In this document: positions 35,782-44,172 of the stretch, piece after piece
How positions within the stretch are numbered: position 1 is the first letter of the stretch
How the letters are laid out: the number at the start of each line of letters is the position of its first letter
Assembly: GCA_034932485.1 (NCBI GenBank)
Contig: JAYFOQ010000014.1
Coordinates: 1-64,000 of the forward strand
From: Gordonibacter sp034932485
GTDB lineage: Bacteria > Actinomycetota > Coriobacteriia > Coriobacteriales > Eggerthellaceae
Reading direction: 5' to 3'
Length of the DNA stretch: 64,000 bases
Translations under genes and position numbers: made by a program
Notes under the pieces: generated by a model
What the model saw: only the letters and a program-made list of their open reading frames with translations
What the model was told of the DNA's origin: nothing
The model's database searches: none

Positions 35782-36612
35782 ATGGCAGGTGCAGAAAATC
35801 GAGTCGCGCGACTCGCCTTGATCCAATTCGAGAGCGTATTGTGTGATCCGGCTGCCAATACGAAAAAAGCATGCGGAATGATTGCCGATGCCGCTTCTCA
35901 AGGTGTCGATTTGGTGGTGCTGCCGGAGTTGTTCTCGACGGGGTACGAACTGAACATCGTTGGTCCGCGCATTCCCGAGCTTGCAGAGCCAGTGGATGGC
36001 CCCACGGTCACGGCGCTTCAGCAAGCCGCACGTGATGCGCATTGTTATATAGTGGCCGGTCTGGCACTTACGCATGAGCTTCCGGGTGTGGCGTATAACA
36101 GCGCCGTACTCATTGATCGTGCTGGCAATTTGGCGGGGGTCTATGACAAGCAGCATCTTTGGGCACTCGAACGCTTTTATTTCCGCTCCGGGGAAGGTAG
36201 CCCAGTGTTTGACGCCGACTTTGGTCGCTTGGGTATTCTTATATGCTACGATCTCGGTTTTCCCGAAGTGGCGCGTATGCTGGCATTACAGGGAGCTGAG
36301 ATTTTGGTATGCCCCTCTGCCTGGTGCGTTGAGGATATGGATGTGTGGGATATTAACGTTCCTGCTCGCGCCTTGGAGAACACAACGTTTGTAGCCGCCG
36401 TAAATCGATTTGGCTGCGAAGACGCACTTGTTATGCCCGGTCATACAAAGGTCTGCAATCCACGTGGCCGAGTGATCTCTGAATTGGAGAACGAGGCTGA
36501 AGGTGTCCTTCATGTTGAGTTAAACCTCAACGAAGTGATCGACCACCGCGTATCGAGTCCCTATTTGCGTGATCGACGTCCCGACCTTTACGATCAGGTA
36601 CTGTTGCCGTAA
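35782..36612 (+). CDS. Carbon-nitrogen hydrolase (nitrilase superfamily)
   Basis: About 276 residues of the nitrilase fold. The Glu-Lys-Cys triad is visible: LPELFSTGY near residue 46, YDKQHLW near 117 and ILICYDLGFPEVARM near 152. Members cleave amides, N-carbamoyl amino acids or nitriles. Close to a hydantoinase-like pair and an NCS1 permease, an N-carbamoyl or omega-amidase role is plausible but unproven. AAGGAGA lies five bases before ATG 35782. It has its own terminator downstream. Confidence 0.9.
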   Translation: MAGAENRVARLALIQFESVLCDPAANTKKACGMIADAASQGVDLVVLPELFSTGYELNIVGPRIPELAEPVDGPTVTALQQAARDAHCYIVAGLALTHELPGVAYNSAVLIDRAGNLAGVYDKQHLWALERFYFRSGEGSPVFDADFGRLGILICYDLGFPEVARMLALQGAEILVCPSAWCVEDMDVWDINVPARALENTTFVAAVNRFGCEDALVMPGHTKVCNPRGRVISELENEAEGVLHVELNLNEVIDHRVSSPYLRDRRPDLYDQVLLP

Positions 36613-36638
36613 CGGTCTACTCCTTTGCTAATCGTATT

Positions 36639-36680
36639 AAAAAAGATTCGCTCTTTAGTTGATAAGGGGCGAATTTTTTA
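36639..36680 (+). terminator. Terminator after the C-N hydrolase gene
   Basis: AAAAAGATTCGC pairs with GCGAATTTTTT around a ~20-base loop, with T-run. Confidence 0.7.
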
Positions 36681-36740
36681 ATGAGCAAAACGGATTCGAA
36701 TGCGCGATTCGAGGTTCACAAAAAGGCTTATAGACCACAA

Positions 36741-36771
36741 AAACCCCGCTGCAGGTGAGACAGCGGGGTTT
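36741..36771 (-). terminator. Terminator of the NCS1 permease gene
   Basis: AAACCCCGCTG pairs with CAGCGGGGTTT. Read on the minus strand it is followed by a T-run (AAAAACC on plus). Confidence 0.9.
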
Positions 36772-36803
36772 GGAGTAGCCAAAAGATAAGCAACGTATAG
36801 TGC

Positions 36804-38150
36804 TTACAGAACCTGATCGGTTTCTGCAAACTGAATGTTGTCAACCTTTTTCATGCTGGCGTATACCTTCATGATAGCCCAGTACAGTACGCCTGCCAAA
36901 ATCAACGAGTTCAGACCTGGAATGCCGATGCCAAAGATACTGGTAATCTCGCCAACAGCGAAACCTGCAATCCAGCAAATGATGGCCACCGGGTTCCACT
37001 TCTCAACCTTGGAGGGTAGCTTACCTTCGGCACGTGAGGTATCCAAATCGGCGCGCTTGCGGCGCAACACGAAGTAGTCGATAACCATAATGCCGGCTAC
37101 CGGCGGAATAGCTACTCCCAGCAACACCAGGAAGTCGGTAAAGTAGTTGATGATACCAATAACTGAAAGGAACGTACCTACGATGCCCAGCGCCCATACG
37201 AGTGCGTTGCGGCTAACCTTCTTATTGAATAGGGCGTTCAGCATGGTGGCAAGGCCCAAGCTGGAAGAATACAGGTTGATATCGTTCAGCTTCACGGTGG
37301 AGGCTACGACGATAATAACGCCCACAATACCCGACGTTGCCATCATAAGGTCTACGACGTTCTCGGTGCCTGTGGCGTGTGCCAGCATTACTGCTAGTAG
37401 GTTCATGCCCAACTCGCCCACGAACGTGCCGATAAGCGTCATCCAGAATACCTGATTGCCATTCTTAAGAAAACGAGCGTAATCGGGAGTGCAGATGGCA
37501 CCAGCGATGAAACCGCCTGCAACCATGGTGGTGGCGGCACCGAGGGTAAGCGGCACACCCGGCGGGGCCATGGTTACCAGCTCACCGATGGTGTGATCCT
37601 GAAGGATGACCCATGCGGCAAAAAGCACCACGAGCACAAACAGAGGAACGAACACGGCAGCGAAGTTTGCGATAGCTTTGATACCGAATACTACGAGCAG
37701 CGTAATGCCAATACCGGTAAGAATAGCCCACAGGGGGTACTCAAAATCACCTAAGAAGTCGGTAAGGGGAATAATACTGCTCATACCCTGGCCGAATACA
37801 GCATTTTGCACGCCAAACCATCCCACCATTGAGATAGCCACCACGCCGCCGAAGACAGCAGATCCGCCTTTGCCAAAGCCCGCCCAGCGGGATAGCAGGC
37901 TGGTGGAGAGTCCTTCATGGGCTGCCGCTGCACCCAGTGCCCAGCTAACTACTTGCAGCAATACTGAACCCAGCATGGTTGCAAGAAATGCATCGAAAAA
38001 CGTCATGCCATAGCCCAACGCTGCGCCCAGCATTAGCTGGGATACGCAGCAAATCGCGCCGATCCTGATGAAGAGAACCCGCCAAAACGGCTGTTTCGCT
38101 TCAGCAGGAACGCGTGATAACGAATAATCGATATCTTGGTTCTCGGCCAT
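36804..38150 (-). CDS. NCS1-family permease (cytosine/purine/hydantoin type)
   Basis: A 448-residue protein with about twelve membrane helices. NCS1/CodB-like blocks include the N-terminal DYSLSRVPAEAKQPFWRVLF, the helix 3 segment VGWFGVQNAVFG, GGFIAGAICTPDYARFLKNG and KLNDINLYSSSLGLA. The family takes up cytosine, purines, allantoin or hydantoins with cation symport. The best match to motifs is CodB-type, but no cytosine deaminase is seen; a C-N hydrolase and hydantoinase genes are nearby. Repeated TTTCACG motifs lie upstream (38166-38245). It is read alone on the minus strand. Confidence 0.9.
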   Translation of the reverse strand: MAENQDIDYSLSRVPAEAKQPFWRVLFIRIGAICCVSQLMLGAALGYGMTFFDAFLATMLGSVLLQVVSWALGAAAAHEGLSTSLLSRWAGFGKGGSAVFGGVVAISMVGWFGVQNAVFGQGMSSIIPLTDFLGDFEYPLWAILTGIGITLLVVFGIKAIANFAAVFVPLFVLVVLFAAWVILQDHTIGELVTMAPPGVPLTLGAATTMVAGGFIAGAICTPDYARFLKNGNQVFWMTLIGTFVGELGMNLLAVMLAHATGTENVVDLMMATSGIVGVIIVVASTVKLNDINLYSSSLGLATMLNALFNKKVSRNALVWALGIVGTFLSVIGIINYFTDFLVLLGVAIPPVAGIMVIDYFVLRRKRADLDTSRAEGKLPSKVEKWNPVAIICWIAGFAVGEITSIFGIGIPGLNSLILAGVLYWAIMKVYASMKKVDNIQFAETDQVL

Positions 38151-38471
38151 AGTTCTACCTTTCTAACGTGAAATCCCCTGTACACCGTAACTTGTTCGGT
38201 GCATTTTTCACGCAACGTGCGCCAACGCGACTGCGTACGTGAAAAGATGGGGGAATTATACCTTGTCGGGGAGGGATTCGATATGCGACACACTAAGTTG
38301 CGCACAAGGGAATCGTGAGCGGTACTTATTGGCTAGTGGTGCGGTAGGCTCTTTCTGCTGATCGGACAGTACGTGGTTTGGGAGCTGCCCGCTTGTGCCG
38401 GCTTGACAACGTTCTGCGTTGTTGATGAGTCGAGTATGCCAAGAGTCCTCTTTTGTACTAGAATAGCCTAC
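38151..38471. other. Intergenic control region of the NCS1 permease
   Basis: About 320 bp before the small ORF at 38472. TTTTCACG (38205-38212) and CGTGAAAA (38238-38245) form an 8-bp inverted repeat with 25 bp spacing, and ACGTGAAA occurs again at 38166-38173, within the leader of the permease mRNA. Three copies of the same TTTCACG motif suggest a regulator site. No known riboswitch was recognised. Confidence 0.4.
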
Positions 38472-38609
38472 ATGCGCACAAAAAGGCCTCATATACGCCA
38501 ATCGCTTATGACGCCCCTGATAGGGTTCGGTGTCGTGCTGCTTTCTCTATTATGTTTCCTACTTTTTATGAGTGCGTTAATCATCATTGTGAGGGTTGTG
38601 TTCGGCTGA
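38472..38609 (+). CDS. Possible 45-aa single-pass membrane peptide
   Basis: MRTKRPHIRQSLMTPLIGFG starts this 45-residue frame. A basic N-terminus is followed by a long hydrophobic helix (LLSLLCFLLFMSALIIIVRV), the pattern of small membrane proteins. A TACTAGAAT lies just upstream, but no good ribosome site. It ends 53 bp before trkH and could be a small companion of it. It may also be a chance frame. Confidence 0.35.
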   Translation: MRTKRPHIRQSLMTPLIGFGVVLLSLLCFLLFMSALIIIVRVVFG

Positions 38610-38662
38610 TGAATAGTAATGGTTTAACTGCGATGTTTCGCACGTTTCGACAAGGCTAGAAT

Positions 38663-40201
38663 ATGTGGCAGCAATTCACTTTGAACGACCTACGGGTTAT
38701 TGGCCACTATTTGGGCGTGCTTGTTCTATTCTCATCTATCGTATTGTTTGTTCCGTTCCTTACGGCTGTAGCATGTGCAGAATGGGTACCTGCTTCACAT
38801 TATCTGTTCAGTATCGGTTTGTTTTTAGTCCTAGGTTCAGCTCTGCGTTTCCTGAGAATCGATCCTGGTCGTTTAACTCGTAAGCAAGCCTTTGCCGTGA
38901 CGGGTCTTGCGTGGATTGTACTTGCTCTTGTCTCTGCCATTCCATTGTTTATGTCGGGACACTATGCGACATATCTCGACGCTTTGTTTGATGCTGTTTC
39001 TGGTCTGACTACTACGGGCGCGAGTGTTGTTCTTGATGTAGACCATTTGTCTTATGCTGATAATATGTGGCGCTTTATGCTTCATCTGCTGGGTGGCTTG
39101 GGATTGATTGTGGTCGCATTGTCGGTGGGACTGTTTGGAAAACGTGCTGGTGCGAGTTTGTATTCGTCGGAAGGTCGCAGCGAGCACGTGGTTCCTAATG
39201 TGGTTCAAACTACTCAGTTTATTGCCAAGATTGCTATGGGTATCATTATTGTTGCAGCAGCGGTGATGGTGGTGGTTTGTCTGTTTATCGGCATGGATCC
39301 ATTGAGGGCCGTGCTTCAGTCGTTTTGGCTTTCTATCTCGGCTTTCACGACTGGTGGTTTTGCGCCTATGAGCCAGAGCATAATGTACTACCATTCCTTC
39401 CCTCTTGAAGTGGTTCTCATGGTGGTTATGCTGCTAGGTTCCATCAACTTCGTGCTTCATTCCGAAATATGGAAAGGCCGCGTCGAAGTGTTTTTTAAAG
39501 ACATAGAGATTCGTACAATGGTTCTGTGGCTTTCCGTGATGACGTGCGTACTGGCAGCGTCGCTTTCCGTGAGTCTGGAATTTTCCGATCTTCCAGCCAT
39601 GTTGCGACGGGGCCTGTTTATGACAATTTCAGCTTTCTCTACCACGGGGTACGTGAACGTAACTACAAACCAGCTAACAACGATATTTACCTCAGGAGCG
39701 TTTTTAGTAGTGGCGGTTCTAATGGCCGTGGGTGGCAGCGCTGGTTCTACTTCGGGCGGTGTGAAATTTTCACGCATTGGCATTATCGTGAAATCGCTGG
39801 TCTCTACCATTAAAGAGACGCTCGCTCCCGACTCCGCTCGCGTGGTGGTGTCATACAATCATGTAGGTCGTCGCATTGTTTCGCCCGAGATCGTTAAAGA
39901 GGCTATGACCGTGTTCGTGCTGTACGTGGTAACTTATTCCGTGGGCGCGCTGGTGGGTATTGCCCACGGTTATGATGCGACATTGGCTATATTTGAATCG
40001 GTATCAATGGCAAGTAATGGCGGCGTGTCGAGTGGGGTGACCACGGCGGGAATGCCGTGGACGCTGGAAGCTTTTTATATATTCCAAATGTGGGCTGGCC
40101 GCCTGGAATTTATTACACTACTGGCACTTATTGTTGAGATAGTGGTGTCCTTCAAGCCGAAACGCAGAACCCCTCAACCAGAGAGGGGGAGGGTGTTGTG
40201 A
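38663..40201 (+). CDS. trkH: TrkH/KtrB-type potassium uptake protein
   Basis: A 512-residue membrane protein with the four membrane-pore-membrane repeats of TrkH. Filter-like segments are SGLTTTGASVV, SAFTTGGFAP, SAFSTTGYVN and SMASNGGVSSG, together with GGSAGSTSGGVKF. It moves K+ into the cell, normally gated by a cytoplasmic TrkA/KtrA ring; none is encoded next to it. AAGG lies seven bases before the ATG. The stop overlaps the next gene by four bases (GTGA), so translation is coupled. Confidence 0.93.
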   Translation: MWQQFTLNDLRVIGHYLGVLVLFSSIVLFVPFLTAVACAEWVPASHYLFSIGLFLVLGSALRFLRIDPGRLTRKQAFAVTGLAWIVLALVSAIPLFMSGHYATYLDALFDAVSGLTTTGASVVLDVDHLSYADNMWRFMLHLLGGLGLIVVALSVGLFGKRAGASLYSSEGRSEHVVPNVVQTTQFIAKIAMGIIIVAAAVMVVVCLFIGMDPLRAVLQSFWLSISAFTTGGFAPMSQSIMYYHSFPLEVVLMVVMLLGSINFVLHSEIWKGRVEVFFKDIEIRTMVLWLSVMTCVLAASLSVSLEFSDLPAMLRRGLFMTISAFSTTGYVNVTTNQLTTIFTSGAFLVVAVLMAVGGSAGSTSGGVKFSRIGIIVKSLVSTIKETLAPDSARVVVSYNHVGRRIVSPEIVKEAMTVFVLYVVTYSVGALVGIAHGYDATLAIFESVSMASNGGVSSGVTTAGMPWTLEAFYIFQMWAGRLEFITLLALIVEIVVSFKPKRRTPQPERGRVL

Positions 40202-40890
40202 GCAGTTTGTTTGGTAAGAAAAACAAGACAACTTTATCTGTCGTCGATTGCGCTCTTGTGGCCTCACTCTTCGAGAAATGTGTTTATGCGCGCGTTACCT
40301 GGGTGGATGTACTCCGGCATTGTTCGAGAGTTTTCGTTGTTGCTATAATGCTCTTGATTTTACTTGTATTTATGCCGCCACATGCCTTTGCTGACGAAGA
40401 CGAGAATTTAGTTAACCCTCAGCAGCGACCCGACAGTTCATTTATCTATGATACTTCCATTGCAGCGCTTGCAGAGGCCGATTCGTATTTCGATAGGCAG
40501 ACCGTGCAGGTGGTGGGCGAAGTAATTGGCGACAGTATTCGTGACGGCTTGCGTGGGCAACGTCGATGGATTACGTTAGCTGCCGTGGAGGATGAATCGA
40601 CTGCTACCATTTCGGTGTCCATGACGCCTGAGGCCGCTGCAAAGATTGATACCTTCGGGAAATACGGCATGACGGGAACAAAGCTACAGGTACGTGGTAC
40701 CTTCTATTTGGTGTGCCCCGAGCACGAGGGTCTGACCGACCTGCATGCCGAGGCAGTTACTGTGGTTGAAAAAGGTAAGCATCATCCTGACAAATTTGAT
40801 GTTAATGCGTTTTTGCCAGGAGTCGTTGCGGTGGTGGTTGGCTTGGCATTCGTGGGTGTTTTTTATTACTTGCGTGAACGCCAACGCTAG
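40198..40890 (+). CDS. Membrane-anchored protein with predicted extracytoplasmic beta (OB-like) domain
   Basis: A 230-residue protein I cannot name. A hydrophobic helix at ~47-62 ending in a signal-peptidase-like AFA-DE site is followed by a soluble domain with alternating strands (TVQVVGEVIGDSI, RRWITLAAVED, TKLQVRGTFYLVCPEH), reminiscent of OB-fold nucleic-acid or metal-binding modules. A C-terminal helix (LPGVVAVVVGLAFVGVFYYL) ends in RERQR. It overlaps trkH by four bases and ends 17 bp before rsgA, so the three genes likely form an operon. The OB comparison is only from strand pattern. Confidence 0.75.
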   Translation: MSSLFGKKNKTTLSVVDCALVASLFEKCVYARVTWVDVLRHCSRVFVVAIMLLILLVFMPPHAFADEDENLVNPQQRPDSSFIYDTSIAALAEADSYFDRQTVQVVGEVIGDSIRDGLRGQRRWITLAAVEDESTATISVSMTPEAAAKIDTFGKYGMTGTKLQVRGTFYLVCPEHEGLTDLHAEAVTVVEKGKHHPDKFDVNAFLPGVVAVVVGLAFVGVFYYLRERQR

Positions 40891-40907
40891 GCGATAAGGA
40901 GTTTCTA

Positions 40908-41906
40908 CTGAAAGGTCAAGTTGTCAAGCTGGATCGCGGGTATCCGCTTGTGCGCACCCAAGAGGGGCGACTGGTGCGCTGCGAGCATGCTACCTCTCTG
41001 GTGAAGGATGAACGGCTACGCGCCGTTATTGGCGACTGGGTGGAGGTGTCGGTACCTGAAGAACACGACAAAGGTATTATCGATTCGATTTTGCCGCGGT
41101 CACGAGAGTTCGTGCGCAAAGATCCCACTGAGCGTGCTCTAGCCCAAGTTCTTGCCGCAAACTTCGATACGGTATTGGTAGCACAGCCTTTGTCTGATAT
41201 GAATTTTAAGCGGTTAGAACGTGAGCTGGTGTTGGCTTTCGAAACGGGTGCCGAGGTGGGCGTGGTGCTGACGAAGGCCGACTTGGTGGAACGCGATGAA
41301 GATTTGTGTGCTGTGCGCGAGAAAGTACGTGCCTTGGCTGGCCCAGCAGCTCAAACGGTAGTGGTTTCGGCTGAAGACCCTGCAAGTGTTGAAGTCGTAC
41401 GTGAGTTGGTGCCACCAGGAACGACGGCTGTGTTTATTGGGAAAAGTGGCGTTGGTAAATCGAGTTTGGTTAACCTTCTTGTAGGAAATGAAATACAGGA
41501 AACGGCGGCAGTGCGTGAAGGAGACGGCAAGGGCCGCCACACCACGGTAAGCCGTGAAATGATTTCTATTCCGGGAGGCGGCTGCGTTGTAGATATGCCT
41601 GGCGTGCGGGGGCTGGGTCTTTGGGACGCCGATGCGGGTATTGGGGCCGCATTTCCTGATGTCGAAGAATTTGCCGCGCAATGTCGATTCCGCGATTGTC
41701 GCCACGAGAATGAGCCCGGTTGTGCTGTGCGAGCGGCTGTGGATTCGGGCGATTTAAGTGTAGCGAGGCTTGTCTCATACCAGGGTTTGCGCCAGGAGAC
41801 CGTTCAGGTGAAAGAGCGCCGCGAGGAAGCTCGTCGCATGCGCGGCGAGAAGGCATCGACCAGCGCGAGCCGTCGTCTGGGAAAGAGTGGCAAGAAAAAA
41901 CGGTAA
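40908..41906 (+). CDS. rsgA: Ribosome small-subunit biogenesis GTPase RsgA
   Basis: About 332 residues with the circularly permuted GTPase order: G4 VVLTKADL, G1 GKSGVGKSSLVN, G3 DMPGVRGLG, then a zinc knuckle (CRFRDCRHENEPGC). An OB fold precedes it. RsgA binds the 30S subunit and aids late maturation. The expected N-terminal strand KGQVVKLDRGYPLVRTQEG begins directly after a CTG at 40908, which has AAGGAG six bases upstream. The first in-frame ATG/GTG/TTG is only the GTG at 40950, which would remove this strand and has no ribosome site. CTG is therefore the likely start. Confidence 0.88.
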   Translation: MKGQVVKLDRGYPLVRTQEGRLVRCEHATSLVKDERLRAVIGDWVEVSVPEEHDKGIIDSILPRSREFVRKDPTERALAQVLAANFDTVLVAQPLSDMNFKRLERELVLAFETGAEVGVVLTKADLVERDEDLCAVREKVRALAGPAAQTVVVSAEDPASVEVVRELVPPGTTAVFIGKSGVGKSSLVNLLVGNEIQETAAVREGDGKGRHTTVSREMISIPGGGCVVDMPGVRGLGLWDADAGIGAAFPDVEEFAAQCRFRDCRHENEPGCAVRAAVDSGDLSVARLVSYQGLRQETVQVKERREEARRMRGEKASTSASRRLGKSGKKKR

Positions 41907-41930
41907 TAAGTTTTCAAATACTTGCATATT

Positions 41931-41959
41931 TTGCGCAGAAAGTATTTTCGTGATAAAGT
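41931..41959 (+). promoter_or_regulatory. Promoter with structured leader before an aborted ORF
   Basis: TTGCGC (41931-41936), 17 bp, TAAAGT (41954-41959). The transcript would start near 41966 and immediately form a GC-rich fold: AGCGG (41969) with CCGCT (42003) enclosing GGCGC-GTT-GCGCC (41981-41993). A GGGGGAG ribosome site follows. Confidence 0.5.
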
Positions 41960-42013
41960 CTCGGCGAAGCGGGGAGGGGTGGCGCGTTGCGCCATGTTCC
42001 GCTGGGGGAGTAT

Positions 42014-42079
42014 ATGAAGAAGATCAGCTTGAGAACCATGTATCTAATGGCTTTGTCTGCTGCGTTTGCCGCGGCATAA
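42014..42079 (+). pseudogene. 21-codon membrane-protein start (leader peptide or remnant)
   Basis: MKKISLRTMYLMALSAAFAA begins this frame, which stops after 21 codons. Strong GGGGGAG precedes the ATG. The sequence looks like the first helix of a membrane protein such as an ECF-type S component, but no matching hydrophobic continuation is present in any frame to 42170. It is either a gene remnant or a short leader peptide. Confidence 0.35.
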
Positions 42080-42498
42080 AGCGTGAAAAACGGCGACCGC
42101 TTGCGTGTTCGAAATGAAGTTGTCAAAGTTTGGACTGACCATTCAGATGGACAGCGGTCTTCCTCAAAGTAATGACGATGCGTTCTAAAAGTTGGGGAGT
42201 TCATAAATATATCGAAGGTTGTTTTAGTAACGTATTTGTCAGTGGAGTTGATGCGTTTTGTGCTAGTCAGGCATTTTTCGATTGTGTCATTGCTGCTGAA
42301 GAGATACAGGAGGAAGCCACAATATATTATGGAAGGGCTATCGATCTGACTTGATGTGTTGGCTGCCGTGAGTGTGCTGCGTGCTGTGAAAGATTGCCGC
42401 ACCGAGGAAGGCGCGACTGTTTTGCACCCTGAGGTGGCAGGTGTACCACGTCTCCTCCCCTGCGCTTACGATGGTATACTATCCGCAGGAGGTAGGGG
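42080..42498. other. Gene-free stretch before LuxR 2
   Basis: About 420 bp between the aborted ORF and LuxR 2. Only short, unconvincing frames are present. It is likely decayed sequence plus the promoter of LuxR 2, whose AGGAGG lies at 42489-42494. Confidence 0.4.
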
Positions 42499-44067
42499 AT
42501 GGGTTTTGTTAAGCAGCAGGGGGATGTCGATCGGGCTTTGCATACGACTTCGTTTGCCTCATTCAAAACGATTTTTCTGTCAGGATTTTCGCTGGCTTTT
42601 TTCGGCATAGGGCTTATGCGTCTGTGGTACCAGTTCAACTTTTATAACTTGCATTTTTCCGCTGATTATGGCCATGTTACCGTTGGGGCTAATATTGCTC
42701 GAGTGGCGGTTATCGCGCTGTTGGTCTTTCTCTCCTACCGTACCGGATTCTCGCATGCTTCGAAAGCTTTCTTCGTCTGGTCTGGCCTGATACTCATGAC
42801 GCTATCGGGACTGCTTTACTTAGTTGATCTCTTTTTTGACACCACGACGTTTGAGGCTCCTCGGTTTATCATTGGTGGAGTGGGTCTGGTTGGAGGGGAG
42901 ATTATCTGGGTGTTCTTCTTGCAGCGTCTTAAACCTGCAGAGGCTTTCTTTTATGCGGCGGGAGGTTTGGCTCTTTCCTGTTTACTCTCCTTGGTCGCCG
43001 GATATTTATCTCATGAAGTATTCGGACTGCTCAACCTATTCATCCCGGCACTTTCGGTGTTTGCTTACTGGCGTGCGATGGATCTTGTTGACAAAGGGAA
43101 GAACCCTTCGGGACGTATGGCTCGACAGGTGGCCGCACTTTCTTCTCGTGGTGTCGATCTGGCGGTTTCGCAAAGTCGTGACGAAGAAAAGATTGATGCG
43201 CTGTATAGTACTCAACTTCGCGGCTATCTTCTTTCCGTCATTGGAGCCTTTTTCCTTTACGCTCTACTGATTGGTATGACGCAGGGCTACCCTGATGGAC
43301 GCATCCGTGAGTTATCCCAAACTGTGCGTACCATTCATCAGGTTTTGGTCATTTTAGTCATTGGGGTGACGGTGTGGTGGGTCTTGGTGCGTGGTCGCGG
43401 TTTTAGCTTGCCGGGCTTCTGGTTTTTTGTGAACTTTCTCATGATTATGAGCATTACATTTCTCATGGGTGGGTGGTCGGGTTCGGAGGAGATAGCCACT
43501 TTCTTTTCCACCAATGCCATCACGTGTTTTTATATACCGCTGGTCTTCTTCATCTACCTAATAGGTCGTCATTCTGCTAAGCAAACTGTATTAGTTTATG
43601 GTTTTGTTTACGGAGGGGCGCTGCTCTCTATGAGCATCGGTCGTATCTTGGTTCATCAGGTCGGTCCGTATCTTAACCATGGAATATGGTTGCTTATTTG
43701 TATGGCGTTCGTTGCGTTGATTGAGATGGTGATTGTGGTGTACCCTCGACCGGGCGTGCATTACCCACTTGGATTCGAGTTGGCGGCAATGTCGTCACAG
43801 GATGTTTCGATGGGTATCCCTGCTTTAGATAAGTTGCCTGTTGAGCGCGATCATCTGGCGGTGTTTGCTGAGGTATTTCAACTTACCGTTACTGAAAAAG
43901 AAATTGCGCGTTTGATTGCTCAAGGAAGAAGCCGCACGGTTATTGCTGAAACGCTCAATTATTCCGAGAATACGGTGCGCAACTATACGCGCATTCTCTA
44001 CCGCAAGGTAGACGTGCATACCAAGCAAGAACTACTCGACTGCATGGAAACAGTCGAAGCTTCTTAG
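42499..44067 (+). CDS. 12-TM membrane regulator with LuxR DNA-binding domain (LuxR 2)
   Basis: A 522-residue protein of the same build as LuxR 1: about twelve membrane helices, then a C-terminal helix-turn-helix at about residues 455-515 (LTVTEKEIARLIAQGRSRTV and YSENTVRNYTRILYRKVDVH). The membrane part differs strongly in sequence from LuxR 1 and 3, as expected if each senses another compound. AGGAGG is five bases before the ATG. Unlike the other pairs, it is convergent with its neighbouring reductase (reductase 2), sharing a terminator. Confidence 0.88.
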   Translation: MGFVKQQGDVDRALHTTSFASFKTIFLSGFSLAFFGIGLMRLWYQFNFYNLHFSADYGHVTVGANIARVAVIALLVFLSYRTGFSHASKAFFVWSGLILMTLSGLLYLVDLFFDTTTFEAPRFIIGGVGLVGGEIIWVFFLQRLKPAEAFFYAAGGLALSCLLSLVAGYLSHEVFGLLNLFIPALSVFAYWRAMDLVDKGKNPSGRMARQVAALSSRGVDLAVSQSRDEEKIDALYSTQLRGYLLSVIGAFFLYALLIGMTQGYPDGRIRELSQTVRTIHQVLVILVIGVTVWWVLVRGRGFSLPGFWFFVNFLMIMSITFLMGGWSGSEEIATFFSTNAITCFYIPLVFFIYLIGRHSAKQTVLVYGFVYGGALLSMSIGRILVHQVGPYLNHGIWLLICMAFVALIEMVIVVYPRPGVHYPLGFELAAMSSQDVSMGIPALDKLPVERDHLAVFAEVFQLTVTEKEIARLIAQGRSRTVIAETLNYSENTVRNYTRILYRKVDVHTKQELLDCMETVEAS

Positions 44068-44084
44068 GAGGATATTTGGTAAAA

Positions 44085-44120
44085 AAGAGCCAGCCCATTT
44101 TCGGGTTGGCTCTTCCGCTT
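44085..44120. terminator. Bidirectional terminator between LuxR 2 and reductase 2
   Basis: AAGAGCCAGCCC (44085-44096) pairs with GGGTTGGCTCTT (44103-44114) with one G-U pair. T-rich sequence lies on one side and an A-run on the other. Confidence 0.85.
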
Positions 44121-44172
44121 TTACAGGGAGGATGCTGCAGTGGTAGATACTACAACGTGGTTGTGCGAACTT

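Noticed and set aside
42172..42354. 60-codon frame before LuxR 2
   Set aside because: No ribosome site, no recognisable composition, and it lies in a stretch that looks decayed.
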